Below are positions 1-6,944 of a stretch of DNA of 15,248 nt, piece after piece; the stretch's first letter is position 1, and every line of letters starts with the position of its first letter. The position numbers were made by a program, and so were the translations under genes. The notes below the pieces were generated by a model that was not told the DNA's origin, searched no databases, and was given only the letters and a program-made list of their open reading frames with translations. The DNA comes from CAZBYL01 sp964522805 (GTDB lineage: Bacteria > Synergistota > Synergistia > Synergistales > Synergistaceae): the NCBI GenBank assembly GCA_964522805.1, contig CAZFWP010000046.1, positions 1 to 15,248 on the forward strand, in the 5' to 3' direction.

Positions 1-146
1 TGAGTTGTAATGAGTTGTAAGATATGATATACTTGTCTCATCAAGTTTCCATCCCCTTGCGGGTGTGAGTTGTAATGTAATCCTTGTCAAGTTCAAAACC
101 CACTGCGTCATCAAGTTTCCATCCCCTTGCGGGTGTGAGTTGTAAT
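1..146. CRISPR. CRISPR array, right-hand end (cut by window edge)
   Basis: Two identical 39-base copies lie at 38-76 and 108-146, and the last 11 bases of a further copy are at 1-11. The intervening stretches are 26 and 31 bases and unlike each other. Read on the minus strand, each repeat starts ATTACAACTCACACCCGC, continues AAGGGGATGGAAAC, and is followed by TTGATGA in both copies. The CCCGC/GGGG partial palindrome and GGAAAC end resemble known type I/III repeats, which suggests crRNA is transcribed on the minus strand with the leader to the right. The true repeat may be 32 bases, with TTGATGA shared by chance or slippage, or up to 39. No cas gene is in the window, so the type cannot be assigned. 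Confidence 0.75.
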
Positions 147-356
147 AGTATAGCTCATAAAGTCGCTCTGTGCGCAGCTTTGTTTGCTTGTTTCCGCGGA
201 TCATTATTTTTAGGGTAGTATTTAGCGTTCCATAGTGACTAAAAAGTGAACGGAGCTGCTGATACCATGGTGTGCGGACCGTTGAAGAGAGCCAATCTCC
301 TCTGGTGTACTACGTCAAATAAATGCTGTTGTCCTTTTTGCTCTTTTTTGCATTTA
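147..356. other. non-coding flank of the CRISPR array
   Basis: I see no convincing open reading frame or known RNA here. If the array is transcribed leftward this would be its leader region, but it is not notably AT-rich. The palindrome ACCATGGT sits at 265-272. Confidence 0.3.
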
Positions 357-380
357 GCCGCCGCGTGCGGCGGCACTTTT
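357..380 (+). terminator. possible intrinsic terminator hairpin
   Basis: GCCGCCGC at 357-364 pairs perfectly with GCGGCGGC at 367-374 (at least seven pairs once a loop is allowed) and is followed by ACTTTTGTTT. The T-run is broken and there is no clear gene upstream, so the hairpin is certain but the terminator role is only likely. Confidence 0.35.
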
Positions 381-458
381 GTTTGCGGCGGCGGATAATG
401 CGCGGCAAAGCCGGCGGGTTTTGCTGCAAGTGCGGGAATTTTTCGCTTAGGACTATTG

Positions 459-487
459 CTGACTTTTTATAACCTATGGGGTAGAAT
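459..487 (+). promoter_or_regulatory. weak candidate promoter for the purine permease
   Basis: A CTGACT hexamer at 459-464 and TAGAAT at 482-487 are 17 bases apart, giving a start about 40 bases before the permease ATG. Both boxes deviate from consensus. I looked for a purine riboswitch upstream, common for this permease family, and did not find its conserved core. Confidence 0.25.
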
Positions 488-535
488 AGCGGTGGTACAG
501 CGACTTTTTCAAGAAAATTAAAAGGAGGTCTTTTT

Positions 536-1837
536 ATGTCTTGGTTTGAAAAGCAGTTTAAACTGCAAGAACACAAAACAGATGTAAAGACAGAAGTATT
601 AGCCGGTATCACCACCTTTATGACGATGGCTTATATCATCTTCGTCAACCCGGGAATTCTGTCGGCAACGGGTATGCCTTTCGGCAGTCTTTTGGTCGCC
701 ACCTGTCTCGGTGCGGCATTGGCGACATTTTTGATGGCATTTTTGGCGAACTATCCCTTTGCCCTCGCTCCTGGCATGGGGCTGAACGCTTTCTTTGCCT
801 TCACCGTGGTTTTGGGAATGAAGATAAGCTGGCAGACGGCTCTCGCTGCGGTCTTTATCGAAGGGCTGATTTTTATCGCTCTTACTCTGACCAAAGTCCG
901 CGAAGATGTCGTTAACTCCATACCGACAACTTTAAAAATCGGCATCTCTGCCGGTATCGGACTTTTTATCACCTTCATCGGTCTCCAGGGCGCGGGTATT
1001 GTCGTAAAGAACGACGCCGTGCTTGTCGGACTGACGAGCTTCCGTGCTCACATGCCGGCGGTATTGGCTCTTATCGGGCTGATGCTGATGGTCACGCTGG
1101 AAGTTAAAAAAGTGCGCGGCGGTATCCTTATCGGTATCATCGTTGTGACAATTCTCGGCATACCCTTTGGCATCACCAAGCTGCCGACAGGGGTAATTTC
1201 CATGCCGCCCTCGCTGGGGCCGATCTTCTGGAAGATGGATTTCTCCAGCATTATGAACCCCAACTTCTGGGTTATCGTTCTTACCTTCTTCTTTGTGGAC
1301 TTCTTTGACACAGTGGGAACGCTTGTCGGTGTTTCCAGCCGCGCAGGCATGTTGGACAGCAAGGGCAGGCTGCCGAAGGCCAGCGCCGCTTTGATGTCGG
1401 ACGCTGTCGGCACCGCCGCCGGTGCTGTACTCGGTACATCAACTGTAACCACCTTTGTTGAGAGTGCCAGCGGCGTGGAACAGGGCGGCCGCACGGGACT
1501 CACAGCCCTTGTGGTTGCGGTTCTTTTCCTGCTGGCTATGTTCTTCAATCCGATTATTTCCATCGTCCCCGCCTGCGCCACAGCTCCGGCGTTGATTATG
1601 GTCGGCGGCTTTATGATGATGGGCTTTAAGGATATGAAGTTTGACGACTGGACAGAGTTCTTCCCGGCGATGATGGCGTTCTTTATGATGCCCTTCGCCT
1701 ACAGCATTGCTGCGGGAATCGAGTTCGGTGTTGTCAGCTTTGTCATTCTCAAGGTTCTTACCGGCAAGACAAAGGATATTCACTGGATAATGTACGTTTT
1801 GGCGGTGCTCTTTATCCTCAATCGGGCATTTATGTAA
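536..1837 (+). CDS. NCS2-family purine (adenine/guanine/hypoxanthine) permease
   Basis: Integral inner-membrane transporter expected to take up purine bases with protons. At 433 residues it has the normal length of the AzgA/PbuG branch of the nucleobase-cation symporter-2 superfamily. Visible family marks are the N-terminal KTEVLAGITTFMTMAYIIFVNP segment region (residues about 18-38), the APGMGLNAFFAF motif near residues 78-90, and FFVDFFDTVGTLVGV near 252-266, which carries substrate and ion contacts in this family. Many hydrophobic segments follow one another to the C-terminus. The ATG is preceded by AAAGGAGGT at 521-529 with good spacing, so the start is firm. It stands alone between non-coding regions. 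Which purine it prefers cannot be read from sequence; the adenine deaminase at 8914 makes adenine plausible. Confidence 0.93.
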   Translation: MSWFEKQFKLQEHKTDVKTEVLAGITTFMTMAYIIFVNPGILSATGMPFGSLLVATCLGAALATFLMAFLANYPFALAPGMGLNAFFAFTVVLGMKISWQTALAAVFIEGLIFIALTLTKVREDVVNSIPTTLKIGISAGIGLFITFIGLQGAGIVVKNDAVLVGLTSFRAHMPAVLALIGLMLMVTLEVKKVRGGILIGIIVVTILGIPFGITKLPTGVISMPPSLGPIFWKMDFSSIMNPNFWVIVLTFFFVDFFDTVGTLVGVSSRAGMLDSKGRLPKASAALMSDAVGTAAGAVLGTSTVTTFVESASGVEQGGRTGLTALVVAVLFLLAMFFNPIISIVPACATAPALIMVGGFMMMGFKDMKFDDWTEFFPAMMAFFMMPFAYSIAAGIEFGVVSFVILKVLTGKTKDIHWIMYVLAVLFILNRAFM

Positions 1838-1984
1838 TTTCCATAATAACGCAGCATCGCTGCCGCGGCAGTGAGCATTTAATCTTTCTGTCGTACCTGC
1901 GCTCTTTTAAGGGACGATACATCAAGCAGCTAAGTTAAGCCGCTCTTTTGCTAAACGGCTGCGGCAAGCAGTAAAGCAAATCAA

Positions 1985-2040
1985 GCGGGACTTTCCGTGT
2001 TTAGTGTATGATAAATACGTCTTAACACGGAAGGTCACGC
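1985..2040. repeat. long inverted repeat (17-base arms)
   Basis: The arm at 1985-2001 (GCGGGACTTTCCGTGTT) pairs with 2024-2040 (AACACGGAAGGTCACGC): 15 Watson-Crick pairs, one G-U and one mismatch, around a 22-base loop. No T-run follows on the plus strand beyond TTTATATTT. It could be a bidirectional terminator for the permease transcript, a miniature repeat element, or a protein-binding palindrome. Confidence 0.55.
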
Positions 2041-2186
2041 TTTATATTTGAAGTTAAGTTAATGGTGTGTTTGTTATTATTATCGGCTTTTATGTTTTAC
2101 CCCGCGTAATTGTCAACGACTGCGGCCGCAAAGTATGAAATATGGTGCTCTATCTATCAATAATAAAAGCTAAAGTAAAATATTTA

Positions 2187-2214
2187 TTAAAAATAAACAT
2201 AATTATAATATAAT
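2187..2214 (+). promoter_or_regulatory. candidate promoter for the c-di-GMP riboswitch transcript
   Basis: TATAAT at 2209-2214 (with an overlapping TATAAT at 2204-2209) follows a TTAAAA box at 2187-2192 by 16 bases. Initiation near 2221 would place the aptamer at the very 5' end of the RNA, as is usual. The region is very AT-rich, so chance matches are possible. Confidence 0.5.
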
Positions 2215-2231
2215 GCATTTTTTATGTTCCG

Positions 2232-2327
2232 CATGTTGCAAAGAAAAGCCAAACAATGCGAAAGCGTTGCACGGAAAGCCAAGGGCCTAAACATTTAAAA
2301 GTATGGCAGCCGGTTGCCTATAACATG
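2232..2327 (+). ncRNA. cyclic-di-GMP class I (GEMM-I) riboswitch aptamer
   Basis: The conserved core is readable in order: GCCAAAC, a perfect six-pair stem CAATGC/GCGTTG (2254-2259 with 2264-2269) capped by a GAAA tetraloop at 2260-2263, then ACGGAAAGCC, GGGCCTAAA at 2283-2291, and ATGGCAGCCGGTTGCC ending at 2318. The closing stem CATGTT (2232-2237) pairs exactly with AACATG (2322-2327). This order, the tetraloop and the CCTAAA receptor-like segment match the GEMM-I family. One G appears missing from the usual GCCGGGTTGCC. A terminator 55 bases downstream and a surface-protein gene after it fit a switch acting on transcription. The direction of control (on or off with ligand) is not settled by eye. 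Confidence 0.88.
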
Positions 2328-2381
2328 GATAACAGTTCTGTATCTGTGCATTTTTCATGCAGACAACATTTGTTGTTGCGC

Positions 2382-2425
2382 AATCCGACTGACTTGTAGA
2401 TAAACAAGTTGGTCGGATTTTTTTA
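2382..2425 (+). terminator. intrinsic terminator of the c-di-GMP riboswitch
   Basis: AATCCGACTGACTTGT (2382-2397) pairs along its full length with ACAAGTTGGTCGGATT (2404-2419), with two G-U pairs and a six-base loop, followed by a T-run to 2424. It lies between the aptamer and the gene at 2573, so it is the expected expression platform. Confidence 0.88.
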
Positions 2426-2572
2426 TTAAAACATAACTTTGGTGAAATATGTAAATTCAAAGTAATGAAGCTGCAAAAGTGTTATTATAATATAATTATG
2501 CGTTTTTATTGTAGAAATTAAGCTAAATATAAAACTATTTTGTTTAAATTTAATGGTAAGAAGGGGAAAATT

Positions 2573-5500
2573 GTGAAAAAAAGTCACAATAATCTGCTTC
2601 CATATAAGTTTTTATTATTTATAGTTTTGATAATATTTATTATGGGAAGTATATATTCAGTGAGAGCCACAATGGCGCAGAATAACGTTGTCAGTGCCCC
2701 CGCCAATGTTATTCATATAAAGTTGGATGGAACGGGTGGGGGAACATCATGGGAGGACGCAGCTGCTCCGGCCTCGCTTGATTGGGCTGTTGCTCAGTCT
2801 GCGGTAAGCAAAGATGCTGTCCCTCCGCTTGAAGTATGGGTTGCCGGCGGAGACTATGAGCGCACAGAGTCACTTTTTATGGAAAAGGGTGCGAAAATGT
2901 ACGGCGGTTTTGCCGGCAATGAAACAGAGTTGAGTGAGCGGGACTTATCCAAGACTTCTAATGCTACGATACTTAGAAAGATCAAAACCAAATGGCAGGA
3001 CAAGGACGCCGGCAGTATTGTGCTGGCTGTCGGTACAGAAGATAAGACGGGGCTGCTTACCGCTCGTGATACGATTATGGACGGTTTCACCATTACCGGA
3101 GGTACAGGCTCTAACTATTTTGTGGGCGGAAGCTCTTTTTTCGGCGGGGGACTGTACACGGATACAAGCAATATAAAGGTTGCGAATTGTACATTTGTCT
3201 CCAATAGCGTCAATGCCAGCGGCGGCGCGATCTTTAATGCCGGAGGAGAGAGTGAGCAAAGCTATCCTCTGCTTGTCAATTGTACGTTCAGCGGCAATAA
3301 GGCGGTTAATACTCCGCCTTCCGCACAGGCAGGAACAGGCAGTGCCATATATAACTATTACAGCGATATCACCGTGGTTAACTGCACTTTCGCGGACAAT
3401 GAAACAAATAGCACTTCAAGCGCCACAATACATAATGAAAGCAGTTCTCCGGTGATTATTAATTCTATTTTCTGGAACAATAAAGGCAACATCAAAGGGG
3501 AAGTATTTAGTGAGACAACCTTGCGCATAGCTCACCCGGCGGCAAAAAATTGTGTAATGTGCGGCGACTTGCCTGACGTGGGGACTTATACGAATATTAT
3601 CAGCACAGATCCTCTTCTGACCGCTTATGATAAGAACGGAGAGATCGCTTCTTCATTAGATGATGTCCACATTTATAAAATCAGTGAAGGAAGTTCGGCT
3701 GCCGCAAAAGGGCTTGCTGTGGGAGAACATTTGATATCTGTAAATAAAAATGTTGTGAAGGCGGCAGTTCCTTCCCAAGACCAACTTGGACATATTAGAT
3801 TTGAATCATTGGTGGATATCGGGGCGCACCAATATACGATGCCCGTGTCCCGCACTGTTAAATCCGGTGAGGTACTCAAAATAACGGAAAACACTGTTTT
3901 TAATGATTTGGCACTGGAGTCTGGGGCAAAGCTCAAAGTGGCAAACGGAGTGAAGCTTACCATATCAGGTAACTTTACCGCAAACGGAGAAATATACCTA
4001 AACAGCTCGGCATCGATAGAGGTTAAGGGAATTGCGTCTGGAAAACCGCAGCTTTACGTCTTGTCATCAAACGCAATAAATATCACTGTCGGAGCAGGAA
4101 GCACGATGAGCTTTACCGGTGCTGTTATAAACGGCACGAAAATAGAGAGTGAAATTGCAGTGTCAAACGGAGGATACAACCCTTACGAACTAAAAGGAGT
4201 CATACTGACACCGGAAGCCCTGGAGCTTGGCATCGGAGATGCCTTTACTCTCACTGCACGTCTTATTCCCGGCGGGATAAGCGAAAAGATAACATATTCC
4301 TCAGAAAAGCAGGAAGTAGCTGCAATCGATGCAAATGGAAATCTCAAGGCTCTGGCTGCCGGGCAGAGTGTAATAACGGCAAAAGCCGGCAGCTTTGAAG
4401 CAAAAAGCATCGTAACGGTAAAAAATATCACGGTTAAATCAATCGTTCTCTCAGAGAATGGCATTTCCGGAGTCAGCGGAGCAAGCGCATCGATAACGGC
4501 GGCTAAATTCCCCTCCGGTGCAAAGACGCCGGTCACATGGAGCAGTGCCAACGAAGATATAGCAACATGCGAAGACGGCAAGGTGACATTTATAAAAGAG
4601 GGAGAAACAACCATTACGGCAACGGCAGACGGAGTGAAATCAGTTTGCAGTGTAAAGGTAACACCGGAGGAAATAAAGGCGGAGGGAATAAAAATAGCGG
4701 CAGGCGACATAGAACTGCTATTTGACGAAGTCAGAAAGTTGGGTGTAAACATAACGCCGCATAATGCCACACAAAAAGAGATAGAGTGGAGTGTGGAGGC
4801 AGGCAAAAAGACGAAGATAACTCAAGACGGACTTCTGACGGCGGGCGGCACAGCGGAAACAGTGCAGATAACGGCAGCAATAAAAAGCACAGATATAAAA
4901 GATACGATAACGGCGGAAGTACGGGCGCCTAAGCCGCAAACAATCTGCTTAAGCAATAGTGAAATAAACATGTTTGAGGGGCAAAAGGCAGAGCTTTCCG
5001 CATTGGTATTCCCCGCATCGGCGAAAGTAACAGCGGTGACATGGAGCAAAACAGATGCGGAAGGCGCAATAGCGGCAGTGGGCGGAGAATCATCGGCAAT
5101 AACGATTACCGCGCTAAAAGCAGGAACCGCTACAGTGAACGCAGTGGTTGGTGACAAAGAAAAGACGTGTGTGATAACAGTTCAAAACCTTCCCAAACAG
5201 ACAATAGGCGCAGAGAACATAGAGCTGGACACTGTCAGAAGTAAGGTAACAAAGTCAGGTAAAACAACGGTCAATGCAAAGATTACGCCGGCAAATGCAG
5301 AGGGGACACTGACTTGGAAAATCTCATCAACTGATATTGCCACAGTTGCAGCCAATGGAGCAAAGGCGATAATAACGGGCGGAACACGCTCCGGCGAAGC
5401 GATTTTGACAGCGACATGGAACGGAGCCGGCGGAGAAAAGCTCGAAGCCATGGCCATTATCGGCACAGAAGACCTGAATATGCCGTTAAAGGCGCCTCTG

Positions 5501-6148
5501 ACAGAAAGTGAAATGACAGAACTTGAAACAAACAACGTAACCCCGGTTTTGACATTGCCCGGCAAAGACATAGCCACAATTAATGCAGAACTGAAAAACA
5601 AAATTGAAGTAAGCGCAGAGGGAATACTTGTAGTCGCAGACGAAGTAGCGGAAAAAATATCTCAAAAAGAAGGTTCTGCTTTTATTCCTTTAAAAGTAGC
5701 GGAATCAAAAACAGAAGCGAACGCCACCGCGATGCTCTCGATGATGGTAATCGGCGGAGCGGAGATACCGGTTGGCACAGTCAAAGATTTGATAGCGTAT
5801 AAATTATGCAATGACGGCACACCGGAAAAGATAAGCAGAGTTTCAAGTTACAAAGATATGAAAAACGGCGCATGGTGCGTAATTAAAGAAGGGGATTCAC
5901 AAATTCTTCAGGAAACCGACGTAATAGAGAAAGACACTCTTTATGTCATAAATATTGCGGTTACAGACAACTCAAAATATGACATAAACCCGGCAGTCGG
6001 TGTTATCTCCGACCCTATGCTGCTTGCGCATGCAGGAGAGACACCGCAGTCAGAAGGTTCAAGCGGTTCAAGCGGATGCAACGCGGGATTCGGCGGACTG
6101 ATGCTGCTTTTGGGAATGGTTCCCCTTTGCTTTAAGAAGAAAAGCTGA
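2573..6148 (+). CDS. secreted beta-helix / Big-domain surface protein with Synergist-CTERM signal
   Basis: Large exported protein, probably an adhesin or other cell-surface structural protein. I place the start at GTG 2573: AAGGGG at 2561-2566 lies six bases upstream, whereas a TTG at 2540 in the same frame has no ribosome site. From there the product is 1191 residues. A hydrophobic signal segment spans about residues 13-33. Residues about 47-420 look like a right-handed beta-helix of the 'choice-of-anchor Q' kind (GTGGGTSWEDA, YGGFAGNET, repeated NCTFSGN-like rungs, IGAHQY). Five Big_2-like Ig domains follow at about 540-617, 621-697, 703-784, 787-871 and 878-965, each with WS(S/K) and ITA-type strands. 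Residues about 966-1165 are unassigned. The end (about 1167-1191) is SGCNAGFGG, a hydrophobic run and KKKS, the Synergist-CTERM sorting signal. Controlled by the upstream c-di-GMP riboswitch. Ligand unknown. Confidence 0.88.
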   Translation: MKKSHNNLLPYKFLLFIVLIIFIMGSIYSVRATMAQNNVVSAPANVIHIKLDGTGGGTSWEDAAAPASLDWAVAQSAVSKDAVPPLEVWVAGGDYERTESLFMEKGAKMYGGFAGNETELSERDLSKTSNATILRKIKTKWQDKDAGSIVLAVGTEDKTGLLTARDTIMDGFTITGGTGSNYFVGGSSFFGGGLYTDTSNIKVANCTFVSNSVNASGGAIFNAGGESEQSYPLLVNCTFSGNKAVNTPPSAQAGTGSAIYNYYSDITVVNCTFADNETNSTSSATIHNESSSPVIINSIFWNNKGNIKGEVFSETTLRIAHPAAKNCVMCGDLPDVGTYTNIISTDPLLTAYDKNGEIASSLDDVHIYKISEGSSAAAKGLAVGEHLISVNKNVVKAAVPSQDQLGHIRFESLVDIGAHQYTMPVSRTVKSGEVLKITENTVFNDLALESGAKLKVANGVKLTISGNFTANGEIYLNSSASIEVKGIASGKPQLYVLSSNAINITVGAGSTMSFTGAVINGTKIESEIAVSNGGYNPYELKGVILTPEALELGIGDAFTLTARLIPGGISEKITYSSEKQEVAAIDANGNLKALAAGQSVITAKAGSFEAKSIVTVKNITVKSIVLSENGISGVSGASASITAAKFPSGAKTPVTWSSANEDIATCEDGKVTFIKEGETTITATADGVKSVCSVKVTPEEIKAEGIKIAAGDIELLFDEVRKLGVNITPHNATQKEIEWSVEAGKKTKITQDGLLTAGGTAETVQITAAIKSTDIKDTITAEVRAPKPQTICLSNSEINMFEGQKAELSALVFPASAKVTAVTWSKTDAEGAIAAVGGESSAITITALKAGTATVNAVVGDKEKTCVITVQNLPKQTIGAENIELDTVRSKVTKSGKTTVNAKITPANAEGTLTWKISSTDIATVAANGAKAIITGGTRSGEAILTATWNGAGGEKLEAMAIIGTEDLNMPLKAPLTESEMTELETNNVTPVLTLPGKDIATINAELKNKIEVSAEGILVVADEVAEKISQKEGSAFIPLKVAESKTEANATAMLSMMVIGGAEIPVGTVKDLIAYKLCNDGTPEKISRVSSYKDMKNGAWCVIKEGDSQILQETDVIEKDTLYVINIAVTDNSKYDINPAVGVISDPMLLAHAGETPQSEGSSGSSGCNAGFGGLMLLLGMVPLCFKKKS

Positions 6149-6241
6149 ACGAAGTGAGCAAGAGTGAGCGGTGTGTCTTCGTCAAGGTGCTGAAGAAAAG
6201 AAATAGCTGTAAATAAGACACTGTTACGGCATCCTGCGGAA

Positions 6242-6403
6242 AAGGACGGAAGCTCTGGTTCCGCAAGCGAGGTTGCCAGCTTGTTCGGTGATATGTGCAG
6301 GGAAGGAGCCTTCGTTTTCTTCACAAAGGCTACATGCACACGACCGATATCGTGATTCCCAAAAAGTATGAGAAGATTAAGGGTCAGAGCACCGGCAAAT
6401 AGT
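6242..6403 (+). pseudogene. possible decayed gene remnant
   Basis: A coding-like tail ends at TAG 6401-6403 and reads GYMHTTDIVIPKKYEKIKGQ plus four residues, but its frame is closed by TGA at 6289. The neighbouring frame upstream reads ASEVASLFGDMCREGAFVFF and could join it by a single frameshift near 6320. No start with a ribosome site is evident. I do not recognise the protein; it may be the C-terminal stub of a lost gene, or chance. Confidence 0.25.
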
Positions 6404-6422
6404 TTACAGCAAAAGCAAAATC

Positions 6423-6462
6423 AGGCTGTCCTCGCGGCAACACCGCAGGGCAGCCTTTTTTT
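6423..6462 (+). terminator. intrinsic terminator
   Basis: AGGCTGTCCTCGCGG from 6423 pairs with CCGCAGGGCAGCCT ending at 6456, with a G-U pair and a small bulge, and runs into seven Ts. It closes off the transcript of the surface protein or of the remnant before the T-box promoter. Confidence 0.8.
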
Positions 6463-6500
6463 GTGCCGCGCGGGGTGATTTTGCCTCAGATGCGTTGCGA

Positions 6501-6550
6501 GATGACATTATCACTGAACGATTAGGGTGACATTTTACCGGCTATTGATT
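6501..6550. mobile_element. possible insertion-sequence end remnant (IS21-like)
   Basis: Two related tracts, GATGACATTATCACTGA at 6501-6517 and GGGTGACATTTTACCGG at 6525-6541, share TGACATT 25 bases apart. Such spaced GGTGACATT..CACTGAAC tracts are typical of IS21-family (IstAB) ends as I remember them. No transposase is present and no second end was found, so this is a guess about a relic. Confidence 0.3.
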
Positions 6551-6567
6551 GCGGGCGATTTTATCCC

Positions 6568-6595
6568 TTGACATAAAATATCTTATGTGTAAAAT
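6568..6595 (+). promoter_or_regulatory. promoter of the T-box transcript
   Basis: A perfect TTGACA at 6568-6573 and TAAAAT at 6590-6595 are separated by 16 bases. Transcription would start near 6602, about 20 bases before the first conserved T-box element (GATGA at 6623). The strongest vegetative-type promoter in the window. Confidence 0.8.
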
Positions 6596-6604
6596 AACGA
6601 AAAT

Positions 6605-6902
6605 AGTGAATTAATTAAACGCGATGACGGAAAAGAAGTAGGTTTGCCCCGTTTTTTACAGAGAGTTGCCGGGCGGTGCGAGGCAATGAAAACGATAAGC
6701 TGAATACATTTCCAGAGCGGCGCACTGAAAAGGGGTTGTCTCCTGAGTAGACTGCGACGGGTTCGCCCGTAAAAGCGATAGGGTATAGAGTGCTCTTTTT
6801 CCGTACCCGACGAGGGTGTTTGCCGTGAGGCTGCGCCAAACTGAGGTGGTACCGCGGGTGACTATTCCCCGTCCTCTGTAACAGGAGGACGGGGATTTTT
6901 TT
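6605..6902 (+). ncRNA. T-box leader (tRNA-sensing riboswitch) with terminator
   Basis: All main T-box parts are present in order. GATGA at 6623-6627 and CTGAGT at 6743-6748 would form the kink-turn of stem I. AAGAAGTA lies at 6633-6640. AGAGAG at 6660-6665 and a TTGCC/GGCAA stem (6666-6670 with 6682-6686) carry the conserved GGTG of the distal loop. The helix above the specifier loop pairs CCCC and TTTT (6647 onward) with CTGAAAAGGGG (6725-6735). The T-box sequence GAGGTGGTACCGCG is at 6843-6856, with TGGT at 6847-6850 matching an ACCA tRNA end. The candidate codon is GTT (Val, 6735-6737) or TTG (Leu, 6736-6738). Uncharged tRNA should favour the antiterminator and expression of the ligase downstream. 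Confidence 0.92.
6867..6902 (+). terminator. T-box intrinsic terminator
   Basis: CCCCGTCCTC at 6867-6876 pairs perfectly with GAGGACGGGG at 6885-6894 and is followed by a seven-T run. It directly follows the T-box sequence, so antiterminator and terminator are alternative folds. Confidence 0.92.
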
Positions 6903-6944
6903 GTGCCCGCCTCCCTGAAAGTACAATTATTTTGAGGAGGAAAC

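Larger units (their letters stand above)
1838..2231. other. intergenic region with inverted repeats
   Basis: No plausible gene on either strand. It holds a 12-base palindrome CTGCCGCGGCAG just after the permease (about 1860-1871), the long inverted repeat at 1985-2040, and an increasingly AT-rich stretch leading to the promoter of the riboswitch. I see no T-run that would make the palindrome a standard terminator. Confidence 0.6.

Noticed and set aside
270..312. Weak likeness to part of domain VI of 23S rRNA (a GGACC stretch and CTCTGGTGTAC)
   Set aside because: The match is short and interrupted and no rRNA sequence flanks it; it is not enough to call a rRNA fragment.
447..490. Search for a purine or preQ1 riboswitch before the permease, prompted by TATAACCTATGGGGTAG
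   Set aside because: Only a few bases match; the paired loops and conserved core of either class are missing.
310..615. 101-residue open frame on the minus strand covering the permease promoter region
   Set aside because: Lys/Arg-rich low-quality frame overlapping a GC hairpin and the permease start; no ribosome site.
4183..4806. 207-residue open frame on the minus strand
   Set aside because: Antisense to the Big repeats; its composition mirrors the repeat codons and it has no start site or known motif.
6149..6182. ACGAAG/CTTCGT inverted repeat right after the surface-protein stop
   Set aside because: Six-base arms with a 22-base loop and no T-run; too weak to call a terminator when a strong one lies at 6423-6462.
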